From Hyposmocoma kahamanoa (lineage: Eukaryota > Arthropoda > Insecta > Lepidoptera > Cosmopterigidae): a DNA stretch of 64,000 nt. The first letter of the stretch is position 1, and each line of letters starts with the position of its first letter. A program made the position numbers and the translations under genes. Under the pieces are notes generated by a model, which saw only the letters and a list, made by a program, of their open reading frames with translations, did not search any database and was not told where the DNA came from. Where the stretch lies: positions 19,208,448 through 19,272,447 of the forward strand of contig NW_020654810.1 in the NCBI RefSeq assembly GCF_003589595.1. The letters are read 5' to 3'. This document shows, piece by piece, positions 59,901 through 63,630 of this stretch.

Positions 59901-61744
59901 ATACTTGATAATATGGTAAATACTTGTGTAATATTTGAAGTAAACATTGTAAATGATAAATATGAACAAATGTGTATTTGCAAATAGCAACCTTAGAATT
60001 TTTTACTTATTCTTGTCAGGACAATAATCAATAGTTTAATCATTGTAACGATTTCAAGTGTATTTTTATTTGATTTCAAGTAATTGTTTCGGACGGATGT
60101 CGGACGGAGATCGAGAGTAGACCCCCAGTTCCGAATCCGTGAAATGACGTATATCCGTAATATCACAGGTGTCCAAAGTATCATTTACCTCTAGGTGTAC
60201 AGTCAAGAGCACATCAAGCTTAACACTTTGTACTTTTGACCGTTCTTATCGTAAGCGGCATAGAGTTGTATTTAAGCCTTAAGTGTCAAGCTTGACGTAC
60301 TCTTGACCCTCTACAAGCGATATTCGTACTTTTTACGGATACAGATTTAGTGCACGAGCACCATCCGAAGTGGATCCGAGTTTTCTACATTTTTATAGTT
60401 TCGAATTTGAAACGAATCGAATGAAGGGCGCAAACTTACGGTAAGTCGGTGGTCATGATTCGATATATTTGTATGTCTAATATGTGATTGGACGTGAAAC
60501 TATGGTAAAACCGGGATAGATGCCCTATTTTTTGAAATGGCATACTAATTAAAAAAAGTTAGTTTAATCGTTTAACTTCCATTAAAATTTAGATTTGTTG
60601 ATCTAACATTTAACGATTTTGCAGAAATTGAGTTTTTGCAAACCTGTTTTTTAGAGGATAGATGCTTGTGGGATAGGATAGACGCACTTTAGAATAAAAT
60701 AAGTAAATTAATAATAAAATGTGTAATTACTAATTTTTAATTATTCGTATAAATATTTATTGTGTTACGTGGCTACTTCTTTACAACTTGTGTTTTTACA
60801 AATAATACATGGCATGGCATGAATGATGAACCACTCTAAGAATCAATTGACAAATAAAACACAATTCAAAACTTAAAGCGAAATGGTATCGTAGGCTTTG
60901 AAGCGTGTGAGGTAGAGGCGGAAAAATACATTGTAAGATATAGCATTTTAAATGTAAAATATACTCTGTTATTACTGTCTGTCTGTATATTACTGTAATA
61001 TAATCTCATTGTCTCCAGCGTATTTATTATGTAACACGGGAGAAAAATTTCATTGAAATACACACATCAAAACTGTATAAGGATCAAGGTATTTTTAAAA
61101 TATTTGATAACCCTATTAAAATTAAATACAAATATTTACATAAATTTATTAAATTATTTCTTAAATTATAAAATTGTCAAAAAACCATTGGTGTTCAAAT
61201 TTGAAGAAAATATTTTACCTCTAAGGGTAGCAAATTAAGATATGAATCCAGTTTATTAGATTTCAATAAAATTCAGCAAATAGATTCCTAAATTTCTGTT
61301 TTATACAAAATTTATAATTAATTGATCATTTGTATGGGAAAGCAATGTTAAATAAAATTACATACACACATACGACAGCGCCTATGTTCTATTGGGGTAG
61401 GGGAATAAAGCTCCTGACAAGTTTTTTTCGCCTTCTCTACTCGCGTCAATCTCTTCATAAATTACTTTTTTATTCTTAAAACTTTTAATACTTGGAGAAA
61501 ATATTTCCTTGACATTGTGTTTTAAATTGTAATATTGTAACTTTGATAATATGAAATAAATTATTCTATTCAACCACGTTTACCTTAAGTTTACCTCTAC
61601 AAAGGCTATCGAGAGGACATCAGCATTCACTTACGTTTTATCCTTAATTACTTGCCTTGTTGTTTCGAGAAGTGTATCTATGGGAGTGTCCCAGCGCTGA
61701 GCGGCGGGCCAATCACCAAACGAATATTCATATGCAATTGATCT
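23789..61744 (-). CDS. Nos: Nitric oxide synthase, 22 coding exons recognised (5' end missing; one frameshift)
   Basis: The joined exons encode about 1149 residues of a NOS, which makes NO and citrulline from arginine, oxygen and NADPH. Numbered from the first visible exon, the domains in order are: Zn-tetrathiolate CTERVC (35-40); heme-ligand Cys in [10 protein letters not shown] (123); substrate Glu in GWYMSTEIG (exon 7); dimer/pterin region [10 protein letters not shown]; calmodulin helix around [23 protein letters not shown] motifs [19 protein letters not shown] and [12 protein letters not shown] motifs RFYSISSS and [14 protein letters not shown] motifs [21 protein letters not shown] and YVCGD; C-terminal [12 protein letters not shown] with the FAD-shielding Phe. 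Phases agree at all 21 junctions. Exon 5 has a 1-bp insertion giving a premature stop. Some lepidopterans carry a second NOS paralogue, and I cannot say which this is. Confidence 0.93.
24664..24690. repeat. (ATT)n microsatellite
   Basis: About nine ATT units following AATAAACGTT, in NOS intron 21. Confidence 0.85.
25525..25716 (-). CDS. Nos: NOS exon 21: NADPH-binding end
   Basis: Acceptor CTCTTACAG|AAA, donor ATGATG|GTAAGC, 64 codons in phase 0. Encodes [18 protein letters not shown], then [20 protein letters not shown] and ENCILEMM. Without splicing the frame would end at 25477. The true C-terminus was found in the next exon. Confidence 0.94.
25790..26017. mobile_element. hAT-like MITE, copy 3 (NOS intron 20)
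   Basis: 228 bp, nearly identical to copies 1 and 2, flanked by GTATTACC (25782-25789, 26018-26025). It makes up two thirds of the 357-bp intron between NOS exons 20 and 21. Confidence 0.93.
26074..26350 (-). CDS. Nos: NOS exon 20: NADPH-binding
   Basis: Acceptor GTTGCAG|AGC, donor AAGACT|GTAAGT. Encodes [54 protein letters not shown] and [14 protein letters not shown], covering the NADPH pyrophosphate and ribose loops. Confidence 0.95.
26436..26523 (-). CDS. Nos: NOS exon 19
   Basis: Acceptor TTTCAG|ACG, donor CGAAG|GTAGCT. Encodes [17 protein letters not shown] then [11 protein letters not shown]. Confidence 0.94.
26603..26813 (-). CDS. Nos: NOS exon 18: FAD-binding RxYSxxS
   Basis: Acceptor ATTGACAG|GAC, donor CACAGA|GTAAGT. 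Encodes [20 protein letters not shown], then [20 protein letters not shown] and [21 protein letters not shown] is the flavin-binding signature of this reductase fold. Confidence 0.95.
26887..27056 (-). CDS. Nos: NOS exon 17: FAD domain
   Basis: Acceptor TGTTTAG|GCA, donor ATCACG|GTAAAA. Encodes [20 protein letters not shown], then [15 protein letters not shown], matching the PPCTLR...FLDITTPP region of the family. Confidence 0.95.
27149..27302 (-). CDS. Nos: NOS exon 16: FAD domain
   Basis: Acceptor CTCTACAG|GAT, donor CTACAG|GTACGA. Encodes [20 protein letters not shown] and [29 protein letters not shown] is the conserved PGDH motif of the FAD-binding fold. Confidence 0.95.
27409..27715 (-). 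repeat. Retroposon family A copy in NOS intron 15
   Basis: Inverted tail TTTTTTTTATAATATCAAAT, body through CTGCTTGGCAGCAAAAATAG, end ACAAGGAGCTTTACTGC. Sense orientation relative to NOS. Confidence 0.78.
27822..28067 (-). CDS. Nos: NOS exon 15: linker to FAD domain
   Basis: Acceptor CTTTAAAG|GTG, donor ATTAAC|GTAAGT, 82 codons in phase 0. Begins [14 protein letters not shown] and ends [11 protein letters not shown]. The middle is charged and weakly conserved, as expected for the FMN-FAD connecting region. Confidence 0.92.
28482..28608 (-). repeat. tRNA-derived SINE, family D (degenerate)
   Basis: Contains TAATTTCCCAAATTGTCTCC and ACCGGGAATCGAGATCAGG, matching family D in inverse orientation. 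Ends about 60 bp from NOS exon 14. Confidence 0.65.
28669..28898 (-). CDS. Nos: NOS exon 14: FMN domain end
   Basis: Acceptor TTTTCCAG|GTA, donor TTTCAC|GTAAGT. Encodes [20 protein letters not shown], then [20 protein letters not shown] and [12 protein letters not shown]. Confidence 0.95.
28905..29095 (+). repeat. LINE 3' end fragment beside NOS exon 14
   Basis: Reads [20 protein letters not shown] and then FKARVNK-like residues in a shifted frame, with an A/T-rich tail TTATTTTTTTTATGAAAT. Starts about 7 bp upstream of the exon 14 acceptor, so it has replaced most of the normal intron end. Confidence 0.55.
29655..29758 (-). CDS. Nos: NOS exon 13: autoinhibitory-type insert
   Basis: Acceptor TTTGCAG|AAA, donor AAAA|GTACGT. 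Encodes [20 protein letters not shown] then [14 protein letters not shown], a basic Ser/Thr-rich stretch at the position of the FMN-domain insert of calcium-dependent NOS enzymes. Its presence suggests a calcium/calmodulin-controlled enzyme, which is inference. Confidence 0.88.
29930..30547 (+). repeat. Dispersed repeat E, copy 2 (interrupted)
   Basis: Same family as 2657-2895 but split by the MITE 30074-30445. Continues into a segment (30548-30795, CCTGCTAAATTTTG ... CCACCTCACCTCCTAAAAT) that recurs at 4047-4232, so E and that segment may be one longer element. Confidence 0.65.
30074..30445. mobile_element. Tc1/mariner-type MITE nested in an older repeat
   Basis: The insert 30076-30443 begins TCGCACTG and ends CAGTGCGA, with inverted similarity extending about 36 bp on each side. 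It is flanked by TA. The repeat copy at 2657-2895 shows the same sequence without it (GATCATAAAAAT), which defines the empty site. Confidence 0.85.
30880..31110 (-). pseudogene. Tc1-like transposase remnant
   Basis: Minus-strand translation gives [19 protein letters not shown], the third-Asp motif of Tc1-like transposases, then [15 protein letters not shown]. After in-frame stops come [17 protein letters not shown] and [13 protein letters not shown] decayed fragment inside a NOS intron. Confidence 0.75.
31394..31932. mobile_element. Non-autonomous DNA element with ~50-bp inverted ends
   Basis: Left GGTCAAGCTTGACGCGC followed by GAGTATATAACCAGAAATAG mirrors right GGTCAAGACGCGTCAACAT followed by the same motif read inward. 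Length 539 bp, no recognisable coding. No target duplication resolved. Ends 23 bp from NOS exon 12. Confidence 0.72.
31955..32031 (-). CDS. Nos: NOS exon 12: FMN domain
   Basis: Acceptor TTTTCAG|GAC, donor TTAGG|GTAAAA. Encodes [20 protein letters not shown] then SGDFL, leading into the autoinhibitory-type insert. Confidence 0.88.
32110..32214 (-). CDS. Nos: NOS exon 11: FMN domain
   Basis: Acceptor TCAACAG|GTA, donor GGGCTT|GTAAGT, 35 codons. Encodes [20 protein letters not shown] then [15 protein letters not shown], the second FMN-binding loop. Confidence 0.95.
32327..32557 (-). CDS. Nos: NOS exon 10: calmodulin helix and start of FMN domain
   Basis: Acceptor TATTCAG|GAA, donor GCGCAG|GTCAGT. 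Encodes [15 protein letters not shown], then a basic amphipathic stretch [20 protein letters not shown] that fits the NOS calmodulin-binding linker, and the FMN phosphate loop [17 protein letters not shown]. Confidence 0.95.
32712..32826 (-). CDS. Nos: NOS exon 9: pterin/dimer interface
   Basis: Acceptor ATTTTAG|GCG, donor TATCAG|GTAAGC. Encodes [20 protein letters not shown], then [18 protein letters not shown], the end of the oxygenase domain. Confidence 0.95.
32930..33256 (+). repeat. RTE-type LINE 3' tail
   Basis: Contains GAATCATCGAAATCGGTTCC, then a (CA)n stretch and ACCTCCTCATTTTTCCATG followed by GTCGGTTAAAAA, a tail common in lepidopteran genomes. Shares its body with 1815-2080. In NOS intron 8. 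Confidence 0.6.
33346..33527 (-). CDS. Nos: NOS exon 8
   Basis: Acceptor ATTTCAG|AAA, donor ACGCG|GTAAGT. Encodes [40 protein letters not shown] and [15 protein letters not shown], the conserved VDHH heme-domain region. Confidence 0.95.
33745..34045 (+). repeat. Retroposon family A copy with an inverted fragment at its tail
   Basis: The main copy ends CCCGTCATTTGACATTATGA at about 33974. It is followed directly by an inverted piece (CACGTCTGTCCACGGCAGTT to AGCTTTAAATGG), so the two can fold back. In NOS intron 7. Confidence 0.72.
34231..34405 (-). CDS. Nos: NOS exon 7: substrate-binding Glu
   Basis: Acceptor GCAACAG|GTT, donor ACTGAG|GTACCC. Encodes [20 protein letters not shown], then [20 protein letters not shown] and [14 protein letters not shown]. 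The Glu of STEIG anchors the guanidinium of arginine in known NOS structures. An 11-kb intron separates it from exon 6. Confidence 0.95.
35072..35370 (-). repeat. Retroposon family A copy in NOS intron 6
   Basis: Body TACCAGTTGTAGTGCCAGTC to GCGGCAGAAATAGGTGCAGT and end TTTCGCAAGGTGCTTTACTG. Confidence 0.76.
36111..36884 (-). pseudogene. Mariner transposase, left copy (broken)
   Basis: Starts with the intact N-terminus [17 protein letters not shown] and runs 257 codons, then hits TAG where the right copy has CAG (a C-to-T change at the stop, 36111-36113). Its second catalytic Asp is replaced: HVNARPH here against HDNATPH in the right arm. The homologous reading frame continues beyond the stop to the outer end near 35850. 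The two copies therefore have complementary defects. Confidence 0.9.
36914..37834 (+). CDS. Mariner transposase, right copy (lacks N-terminus)
   Basis: The 306-residue frame starts at the Met of [15 protein letters not shown]. About 43 residues are missing compared with the left copy, because the arm begins inside the first helix-turn-helix. All three catalytic Asp of the DD34D triad remain: TCDEKW, HDNATPH and APTDYHFF, with 34 residues between the last two. The WVPHDL linker motif and YSPDLAP are present, and the frame runs to a natural stop (NLLKI). Lacking the N-terminal DNA-binding part, it is probably inactive alone. Confidence 0.9.
   Translation: MRFWFKRFRDGNFDLKNEARGRPPTQVNNDELREIVEADPSQTTQELAAWFNVTLPTILTHLRQTNKIKKYEKWVPHDLTDLQKETRVETCVALLNRYRNEGILDRIVTCDEKWILYDNRKRKMQWLTPGQMPQQCPKAKLTNKKVMVTVWWSQHGVIHYSFLRSGQAITADVYCAELRTMLTKLAVKQPRLMNRSSPLLLHDNATPHIARETILTLQELQLETIRHPPYSPDLAPTDYHFFRDLDNYLRDKKFSSQEAVQNAFTQFVQSRSSEFYRKGINNLPIRWQQCIDNNGNYFDEINLLKI
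38980..39610 (+). repeat. Tandem repeat, ~177-bp period, 3-4 diverged units
   Basis: Anchor ATTATGGTAT/GT occurs at 39054, 39231 and 39408, exactly 177 bp apart. GTGATTGG occurs at 39218, 39395 and 39561 (177 and 166 bp apart). CTCAACCAAGTG-type motifs repeat with the same period. The units are AT-rich and diverged. Confidence 0.75.
39561..39625 (+). promoter_or_regulatory. CCAAT/TATA-like module at the end of the 177-bp array
   Basis: GTGATTGG (inverse CCAAT box) at 39561-39568 is followed by TATAAAAA at 39618-39625. Spacing is compatible with a Pol II core promoter reading rightward, antisense to NOS. No recognisable ORF follows. Confidence 0.3.
40565..40690 (+). pseudogene. Possible piggyBac-like transposase N-terminal remnant
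   Basis: Plus-strand reading gives [11 protein letters not shown], a stop, then [19 protein letters not shown]. The EEI-x-KILEESDxED pattern resembles piggyBac N-termini. Nothing further of the transposase is visible, so this is weak. Confidence 0.35.
41158..41332 (-). repeat. tRNA-derived SINE, family C
   Basis: Shows TTATAATTATTAATACAAAG, CGCTATACCAACTAAGCCAC and TAGCCGTAGCGCCATCTATG. The B-box region is deleted. In NOS intron 6. A short tail fragment recurs at 41455-41490. Confidence 0.75.
41580..42015 (+). repeat. Dispersed repeat H, copy 1
   Basis: AGAATATCTCAGCTCGACTT, CTGGCTTTATTTGAGG, CGGTTTTCTTGTACAATTTC and TTTCTATCGTGAAAGTTTTT are shared with 63270-63630 and, inverted, with 43840-44590. 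Confidence 0.68.
42220..42884 (+). repeat. Dispersed repeat G, copy 2 (NOS intron 6)
   Basis: Same start and end signatures as copy 1. Carries a disrupted version of the small ORF seen in copy 3 (AGTGCTAGTGAGAAGAGCGA...). Confidence 0.65.
43840..44590 (-). repeat. Dispersed repeat H, copy 2 (split by a mariner derivative)
   Basis: 43840-44007 and 44437-44590 are the two halves, separated by the 427-bp mariner derivative. Confidence 0.68.
44008..44434 (-). mobile_element. Mariner-family deletion derivative
   Basis: A 427-bp insert flanked by TA (44006-44007, 44435-44436), with imperfect terminal inverted repeats containing GTCAAGAAAGTACCGGGAA on the left and its counterpart on the right. On the minus strand near 44060-44210 it retains the tail of a mariner-type transposase ([17 protein letters not shown] then [13 protein letters not shown]). 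It differs from the palindromic mariner family and has lost most of its coding sequence. Confidence 0.82.
45433..45575 (-). CDS. Nos: NOS exon 6
   Basis: Acceptor ATTTCAG|ATA, donor CCTCT|GTAAGT. Encodes [20 protein letters not shown], then [15 protein letters not shown] and [10 protein letters not shown], matching the heme-domain segment that contains GRFDVLPL in other NOS proteins. Confidence 0.94.
45773..46461 (+). repeat. Dispersed repeat G, copy 3 (NOS intron 5) with 51-codon ORF
   Basis: Same ends. An intact ORF at 46127-46282 reads [19 protein letters not shown] then [15 protein letters not shown]. No known domain is recognised. Almost fills the 1-kb intron between NOS exons 5 and 6. 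Confidence 0.65.
46598..46740 (-). CDS. Nos: NOS exon 5 (contains a +1 frameshift)
   Basis: The frame reads [19 protein letters not shown], then continues one frame over as [20 protein letters not shown] and ARVEFTE to donor GAG|GTGAGA. The exon is 143 nt, whereas neighbouring phases require 142. The extra base is an A after the Trp codon, the T run 46680-46682 on the plus strand. Read literally, translation meets a TGA at 46647-46649. Both halves are strongly conserved NOS sequence, so exon identity is certain. Confidence 0.92.
47600..47850 (+). repeat. Dispersed repeat I, copy 1
   Basis: TACTGTCTGACACGTTTTCG, GTGATCTATTTAAATAGTTT and CAAATAACCCTG-like blocks shared with 50130-50425. Confidence 0.5.
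48000..48490 (+). repeat. Dispersed repeat J, copy 2
   Basis: Contains GAAGTGCCTTAAGCTTAGA, CAATGTGCTGCCATCTAGCG and ATAAACAGAAAATTATTTTA, matching 20020-20455 inverted. Confidence 0.6.
48567..48852. mobile_element. hAT-like MITE, copy 4 (longer variant)
   Basis: 286 bp with the same ends, flanked by GGTATGAC (48559-48566, 48853-48860). Two internal stretches absent from the other copies (around 48683-48705 and 48735-48775) make it longer, and it is more diverged. Lies in a NOS intron. Confidence 0.92.
49455..49686. mobile_element. MITE with TA-flanked inverted ends
   Basis: TACCGCCGTTAGTTGAAAGG at the left mirrors TACCGCCGTGGTTAGTTAAA read inward from the right. Both share AGGGCGC further in. 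Flanking TA suggests a Tc1/mariner-type insertion. Lies in NOS intron 4, 138 bp from exon 4. Confidence 0.72.
49824..49915 (-). CDS. Nos: NOS exon 4
   Basis: Acceptor TGCTACAG|ATT, donor ATACG|GTAAGT. Encodes [17 protein letters not shown] and [11 protein letters not shown], conserved in the heme domain. The exon ends with two bases of the Arg codon that exon 5 completes. Confidence 0.94.
50130..50425 (+). repeat. Dispersed repeat I, copy 2, with hairpin
   Basis: Matches 47600-47850 and contains a 14-bp stem CACGACCACTCCCA / TGGGAGTAGTCGTG at 50215-50249 with one mismatch and a short loop. Confidence 0.5.
51000..51175. repeat. Same MITE-like family, copy 3 (inverse)
   Basis: Starts GGCGCCTTCAAATTA and continues through CACTACTAATTTTCA and GAAGCGCAATTGCAG, matching the copies near 17450 and 20455. 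Confidence 0.55.
51212..51405 (-). repeat. Retroposon family A, partial copy in NOS intron 3
   Basis: TTTTTTTTATCACGTCAAGT through GTCCATACCAGTTGC to AGTCCCATGTGCCTGTAATT. The distal half is missing. Confidence 0.72.
52102..52200 (-). repeat. tRNA-derived SINE, family C, tail fragment
   Basis: TTATAATTATTAATACAAAG, AACACTAAGAAAAAA and a decayed GATGCAGCTGGATTCAAAC. In NOS intron 3. Confidence 0.65.
52288..52440 (-). repeat. tRNA-derived SINE, family C
   Basis: AATTATTAATACAAAGATCG through CGCTATGACAACTAAGCCAC to TTATGAATTTTTCTATATGC. Degenerate boxes. In NOS intron 3. Confidence 0.72.
54245..54574 (-). other. Unassigned 109-codon ORF in NOS intron 3
   Basis: An open frame on the same strand as NOS, basic and without recognisable motifs ([19 protein letters not shown] core). 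A convergent 105-codon frame on the other strand (53942-54259) contains [13 protein letters not shown], which resembles the reverse-transcriptase PQG motif but has no YxDD partner. Possibly decayed LINE sequence or a chance ORF. Confidence 0.25.
55019..55181 (-). CDS. Nos: NOS exon 3: heme-ligand exon
   Basis: Acceptor TTTTTACAG|AGA, donor ATACAG|GTAATG. Encodes [17 protein letters not shown], then [19 protein letters not shown], which holds the proximal heme Cys and the Trp and Arg around it. Confidence 0.95.
55195..55490 (+). pseudogene. RTE-like LINE C-terminal remnant
   Basis: Plus-strand reading gives [16 protein letters not shown], then after a stop [20 protein letters not shown] and, in a shifted frame, [16 protein letters not shown]. 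This is the decayed version of the RTE-type tail (RWFGHVERMxERRLTKKIY...). Inserted 14 bp upstream of NOS exon 3, antisense to it. Confidence 0.72.
55750..55895 (-). repeat. Retroposon family A, partial copy in NOS intron 2
   Basis: CAGAGCTTTAAATCACAAAA to TTTCACCAGCACCCTTACC. Internal segment only. Confidence 0.68.
55951..56034. repeat. 21-bp tandem repeat, four units
   Basis: Four consecutive 21-bp units each start CCGATC and contain ACTTGAAATTTG or ATTTGAAATTTG, with single-base variation. In NOS intron 2. Confidence 0.85.
56152..56458 (-). repeat. Retroposon family A copy in NOS intron 2
   Basis: Near full length: TTTTATAATATCAAGTGATG to TTTCACAAGGACCTCTACTG. Ends 136 bp from NOS exon 2. 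Confidence 0.78.
56594..56736 (-). CDS. Nos: NOS exon 2: Zn-binding segment
   Basis: Acceptor CTTTACAG|AAT, donor CGAAG|GTAAAT. Encodes [14 protein letters not shown], where the two Cys are spaced CX4C as in the inter-subunit Zn site, and ends in [15 protein letters not shown]. Confidence 0.9.
58252..58399 (-). repeat. tRNA-derived SINE, family D
   Basis: CTACCGGGAATCGAACCCGG is an intact B box on the minus strand. The A-box side CGACCTCAATGTCC is recognisable. A degenerate relative lies at 57480-57600. Confidence 0.72.
59213..59400 (-). repeat. tRNA-derived SINE, family C, left member of inverted pair
   Basis: AATTATTAATACAAATATCG, TCAGATGCTTTGCTAACTAA and GGATCTTACGAATTTTCC. Faces the copy at 59401-59570. 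Confidence 0.75.
59401..59570 (+). repeat. tRNA-derived SINE, family C, right member with intact boxes
   Basis: A box TGGCTCAGTTGG at 59454-59465 and perfect B box GGTTCGAATCC at 59499-59509, ending in TCTTTGTATTAATGACTATA. The best-preserved member of family C, so possibly still transcribable by Pol III. Confidence 0.85.
60079..60120. mobile_element. Solo end of the 22693 MITE family
   Basis: Repeats the right terminal repeat of the element at 22693-22879 almost base for base (GTTTCGGACGGATGTCGGAC), with no partner end nearby. A truncated copy in the most 5' visible NOS intron. Confidence 0.75.
60204..60307. mobile_element. Small hairpin-type MITE
   Basis: GTCAAGAGCACATCAAGCTT at the left mirrors GTCAAGAGTACGTCAAGCTT read inward from the right, only 104 bp apart in total. 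Confidence 0.55.
61652..61744 (-). CDS. Nos: NOS exon 1 of those visible (N-terminal, tentative)
   Basis: The frame reads [18 protein letters not shown] and then [13 protein letters not shown], ending at donor CAA|GTAATT. It aligns with the vertebrate W-x(n)-DTL segment. The nine residues between DTL and the first Zn cysteine match the nNOS spacing exactly once joined to the next exon in phase 0. The 5' boundary (CCCAG|AGA) is weakly supported because the frame stays open to about 61830. No start codon was found. Confidence 0.6.
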
Positions 61745-62101
61745 CTGGGAACTTATGGTTTGTGTAAATATAGTATACGTGTCTTTAAATAGTCCACAAT
61801 TTTTCTTAGTCCATGTTATGGTGAATTGTTAGCATAAATTTAGACTTTATTGTGTAGAAATTCATAAGTTCTTGAAGCCTGATTATGATTTTTAAAACAC
61901 TATATACTTGTACCATGCAATTAAGTAACTTACCTGTGCGATTATTGAGTATCGTCGCTTAGCAAACAACACCGCTTAAGTAATTTCAATTAATTTTCTA
62001 TATCTATACCGATTTTTAGTCATTGTAGTAATGTCAATTTTAACCTATTACTAATTAAAAGGTGAGATGAACATAATCTTAAAATTAAAATGATGCCATT
62101 A

Positions 62102-62445
62102 GCGGGTTTTACACAGACACTCTATCGCGCGTGATACAGCAATCATGCGCGATTGAGCGCTCGTGCGAAGACGTTGGAAGGAAAAGGGTTATACCGCGCG
62201 ATTGCGGTCATCAGTCGCGGGCGCAATTGCGCACTCCAACACGCGCCAGTTTCACGCGGTCTAACCTACGCTATTAGCCTTTACACGGACGCTTTTTCTG
62301 TTATATTATAACGAACAATGAAAGAACGTTAACTTGAAAAAGATCAAACTGGTTATCGCGCACAATTGCGCATGCAAGCTTTTTCCGCGGCGCAATCTTG
62401 TACGTTCCTGATTACGCGCGATAGAGTGACCGTGTAAACGCTTTT
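62102..62445. mobile_element. GC-rich MITE, Harbinger-like
   Basis: The ends share TTTACAC and then CACTCTATCGCGCGT in inverted orientation. The interior is rich in GCGCGAT-type motifs, unlike the AT-rich surroundings. A second internal end-like sequence (TTTACACGGACGC near 62280) suggests a compound structure. Confidence 0.65.
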
Positions 62446-62731
62446 GTTCACTATGTATTTTTAGTTATATTATTTATAGAACATCATGATGTTTTACTAT
62501 CATGATACTAAAATATAACCAGATATACAAAACGGAACTATAATTTTGATAATAATGGCCAAAAAGAATAATACAGTGAAGGGAATTCCCTACTGTGATA
62601 ACAGGCAATTGGCGAGGTTGTCCTTAACATTTCTGTTTTTTGATAGAATTACTTTTGCTACTCCGAAAGTTGTTTAGACTATTTTAAAAACATAACTTAA
62701 AAAGTTAAGTTTGTTTTTTATTTTTTTTGTG

Positions 62732-62998
62732 TTTTTTTTATGATATCAAGTGACGGGACGAACAAGGCTTGAAGTAAGCGACACGCTCGTCAATAGCAGT
62801 TGCAGTACAGCTCAAAGGGTATTGCCACCACGTCACTCTGAGACGTAAGTTGACAAGTCTCATGTGCCTATAATTTCACCAGCACCCCTAACCTTCAAAA
62901 CCGGAACACAGTAATGCTCACATTATTTCGTGACAGGAGCAATAGGTAAGTACTTCCCTGAACGAACTCTTTCACAAGAAGTTCCACTGCTACTAAAT
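62732..62998 (-). repeat. Retroposon family A copy
   Basis: Long inverted A-tail (TTTTTTTTATGATATCAAGT) to CTTTCACAAGAAGTTCCACT, with an internal deletion. Confidence 0.75.
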
Positions 62999-63269
62999 AG
63001 TAGTTTACATTATCATCAATTCCGCTTAATTGCGTAACAAACTTTCACATGACATGTGGGCGGCCTGTACCCGAATGATCTTAATCACACTCAAGCTTGA
63101 GATTTGTCCTAATTCTATTTAGTAAACTTGAAATCTCCTGGTAGTAACAAAGCCTTCCATTGCTATATGCGTAATAAAGTGCCCTGTATTACACATATAA
63201 AGATGCGAATTTGTCTTTATCTAAAGTACATTATCTTCCGCAGTTATTATTGCAAGGAAAGAAAAACAA

Positions 63270-63630
63270 AGAAATACCTTTACAGTCGAGAATACCTCAG
63301 CTCGAATTTAAATTTTACCCGTACTTATTACGGTCCATTTTGCTTATGTCGAGTGGCGAGCTGGCTTTATTTCAGAATTTATTTTTTACAAACGAAAGTA
63401 AAGTAAATTGAAAAACGTATATCGTATAGTTTGTGTTCTGTTTAGTTCAGTTGATATATAAAAAAAAAAATCATTGTGTAAAATACCTATTGAATACAGC
63501 GGTTTTCTTGTACAATTTCGAAGTAAATTTGTGTTTTCTTTTTCTATCGTGAAAATTTTTAGGAATTGAGTGAAATTCAACATTTTCACTGTTATGCGGA
63601 ACCAACCAAAGCCATTTGAGGTATATACTC
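63270..63630 (+). repeat. Dispersed repeat H, copy 3
   Basis: Same blocks as copy 1 in the same order (GAGAATACCTCAGCTCGA to ACCAACCAAAGCCATTTGAG). Confidence 0.65.

Larger units (their letters stand above)
56737..61651 (-). other. NOS intron 1 (visible numbering)
   Basis: AT-rich, with the inverted SINE C pair, a SINE D copy, the solo MITE end and a small hairpin element. At 58465-58610 a run of degenerate ~20-bp units (ATCAAAAGTGGCAACGTA-like) is visible. No coding signal. Confidence 0.55.

Noticed and set aside
61635..61651. GTAAGT at 61634 as the main donor of NOS exon 1
   Set aside because: It leaves two extra bases and shifts exon 2 out of frame, whereas CAA|GTAATT keeps phase 0 and the DTL-to-Cys spacing. 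Kept only as a possible alternative.
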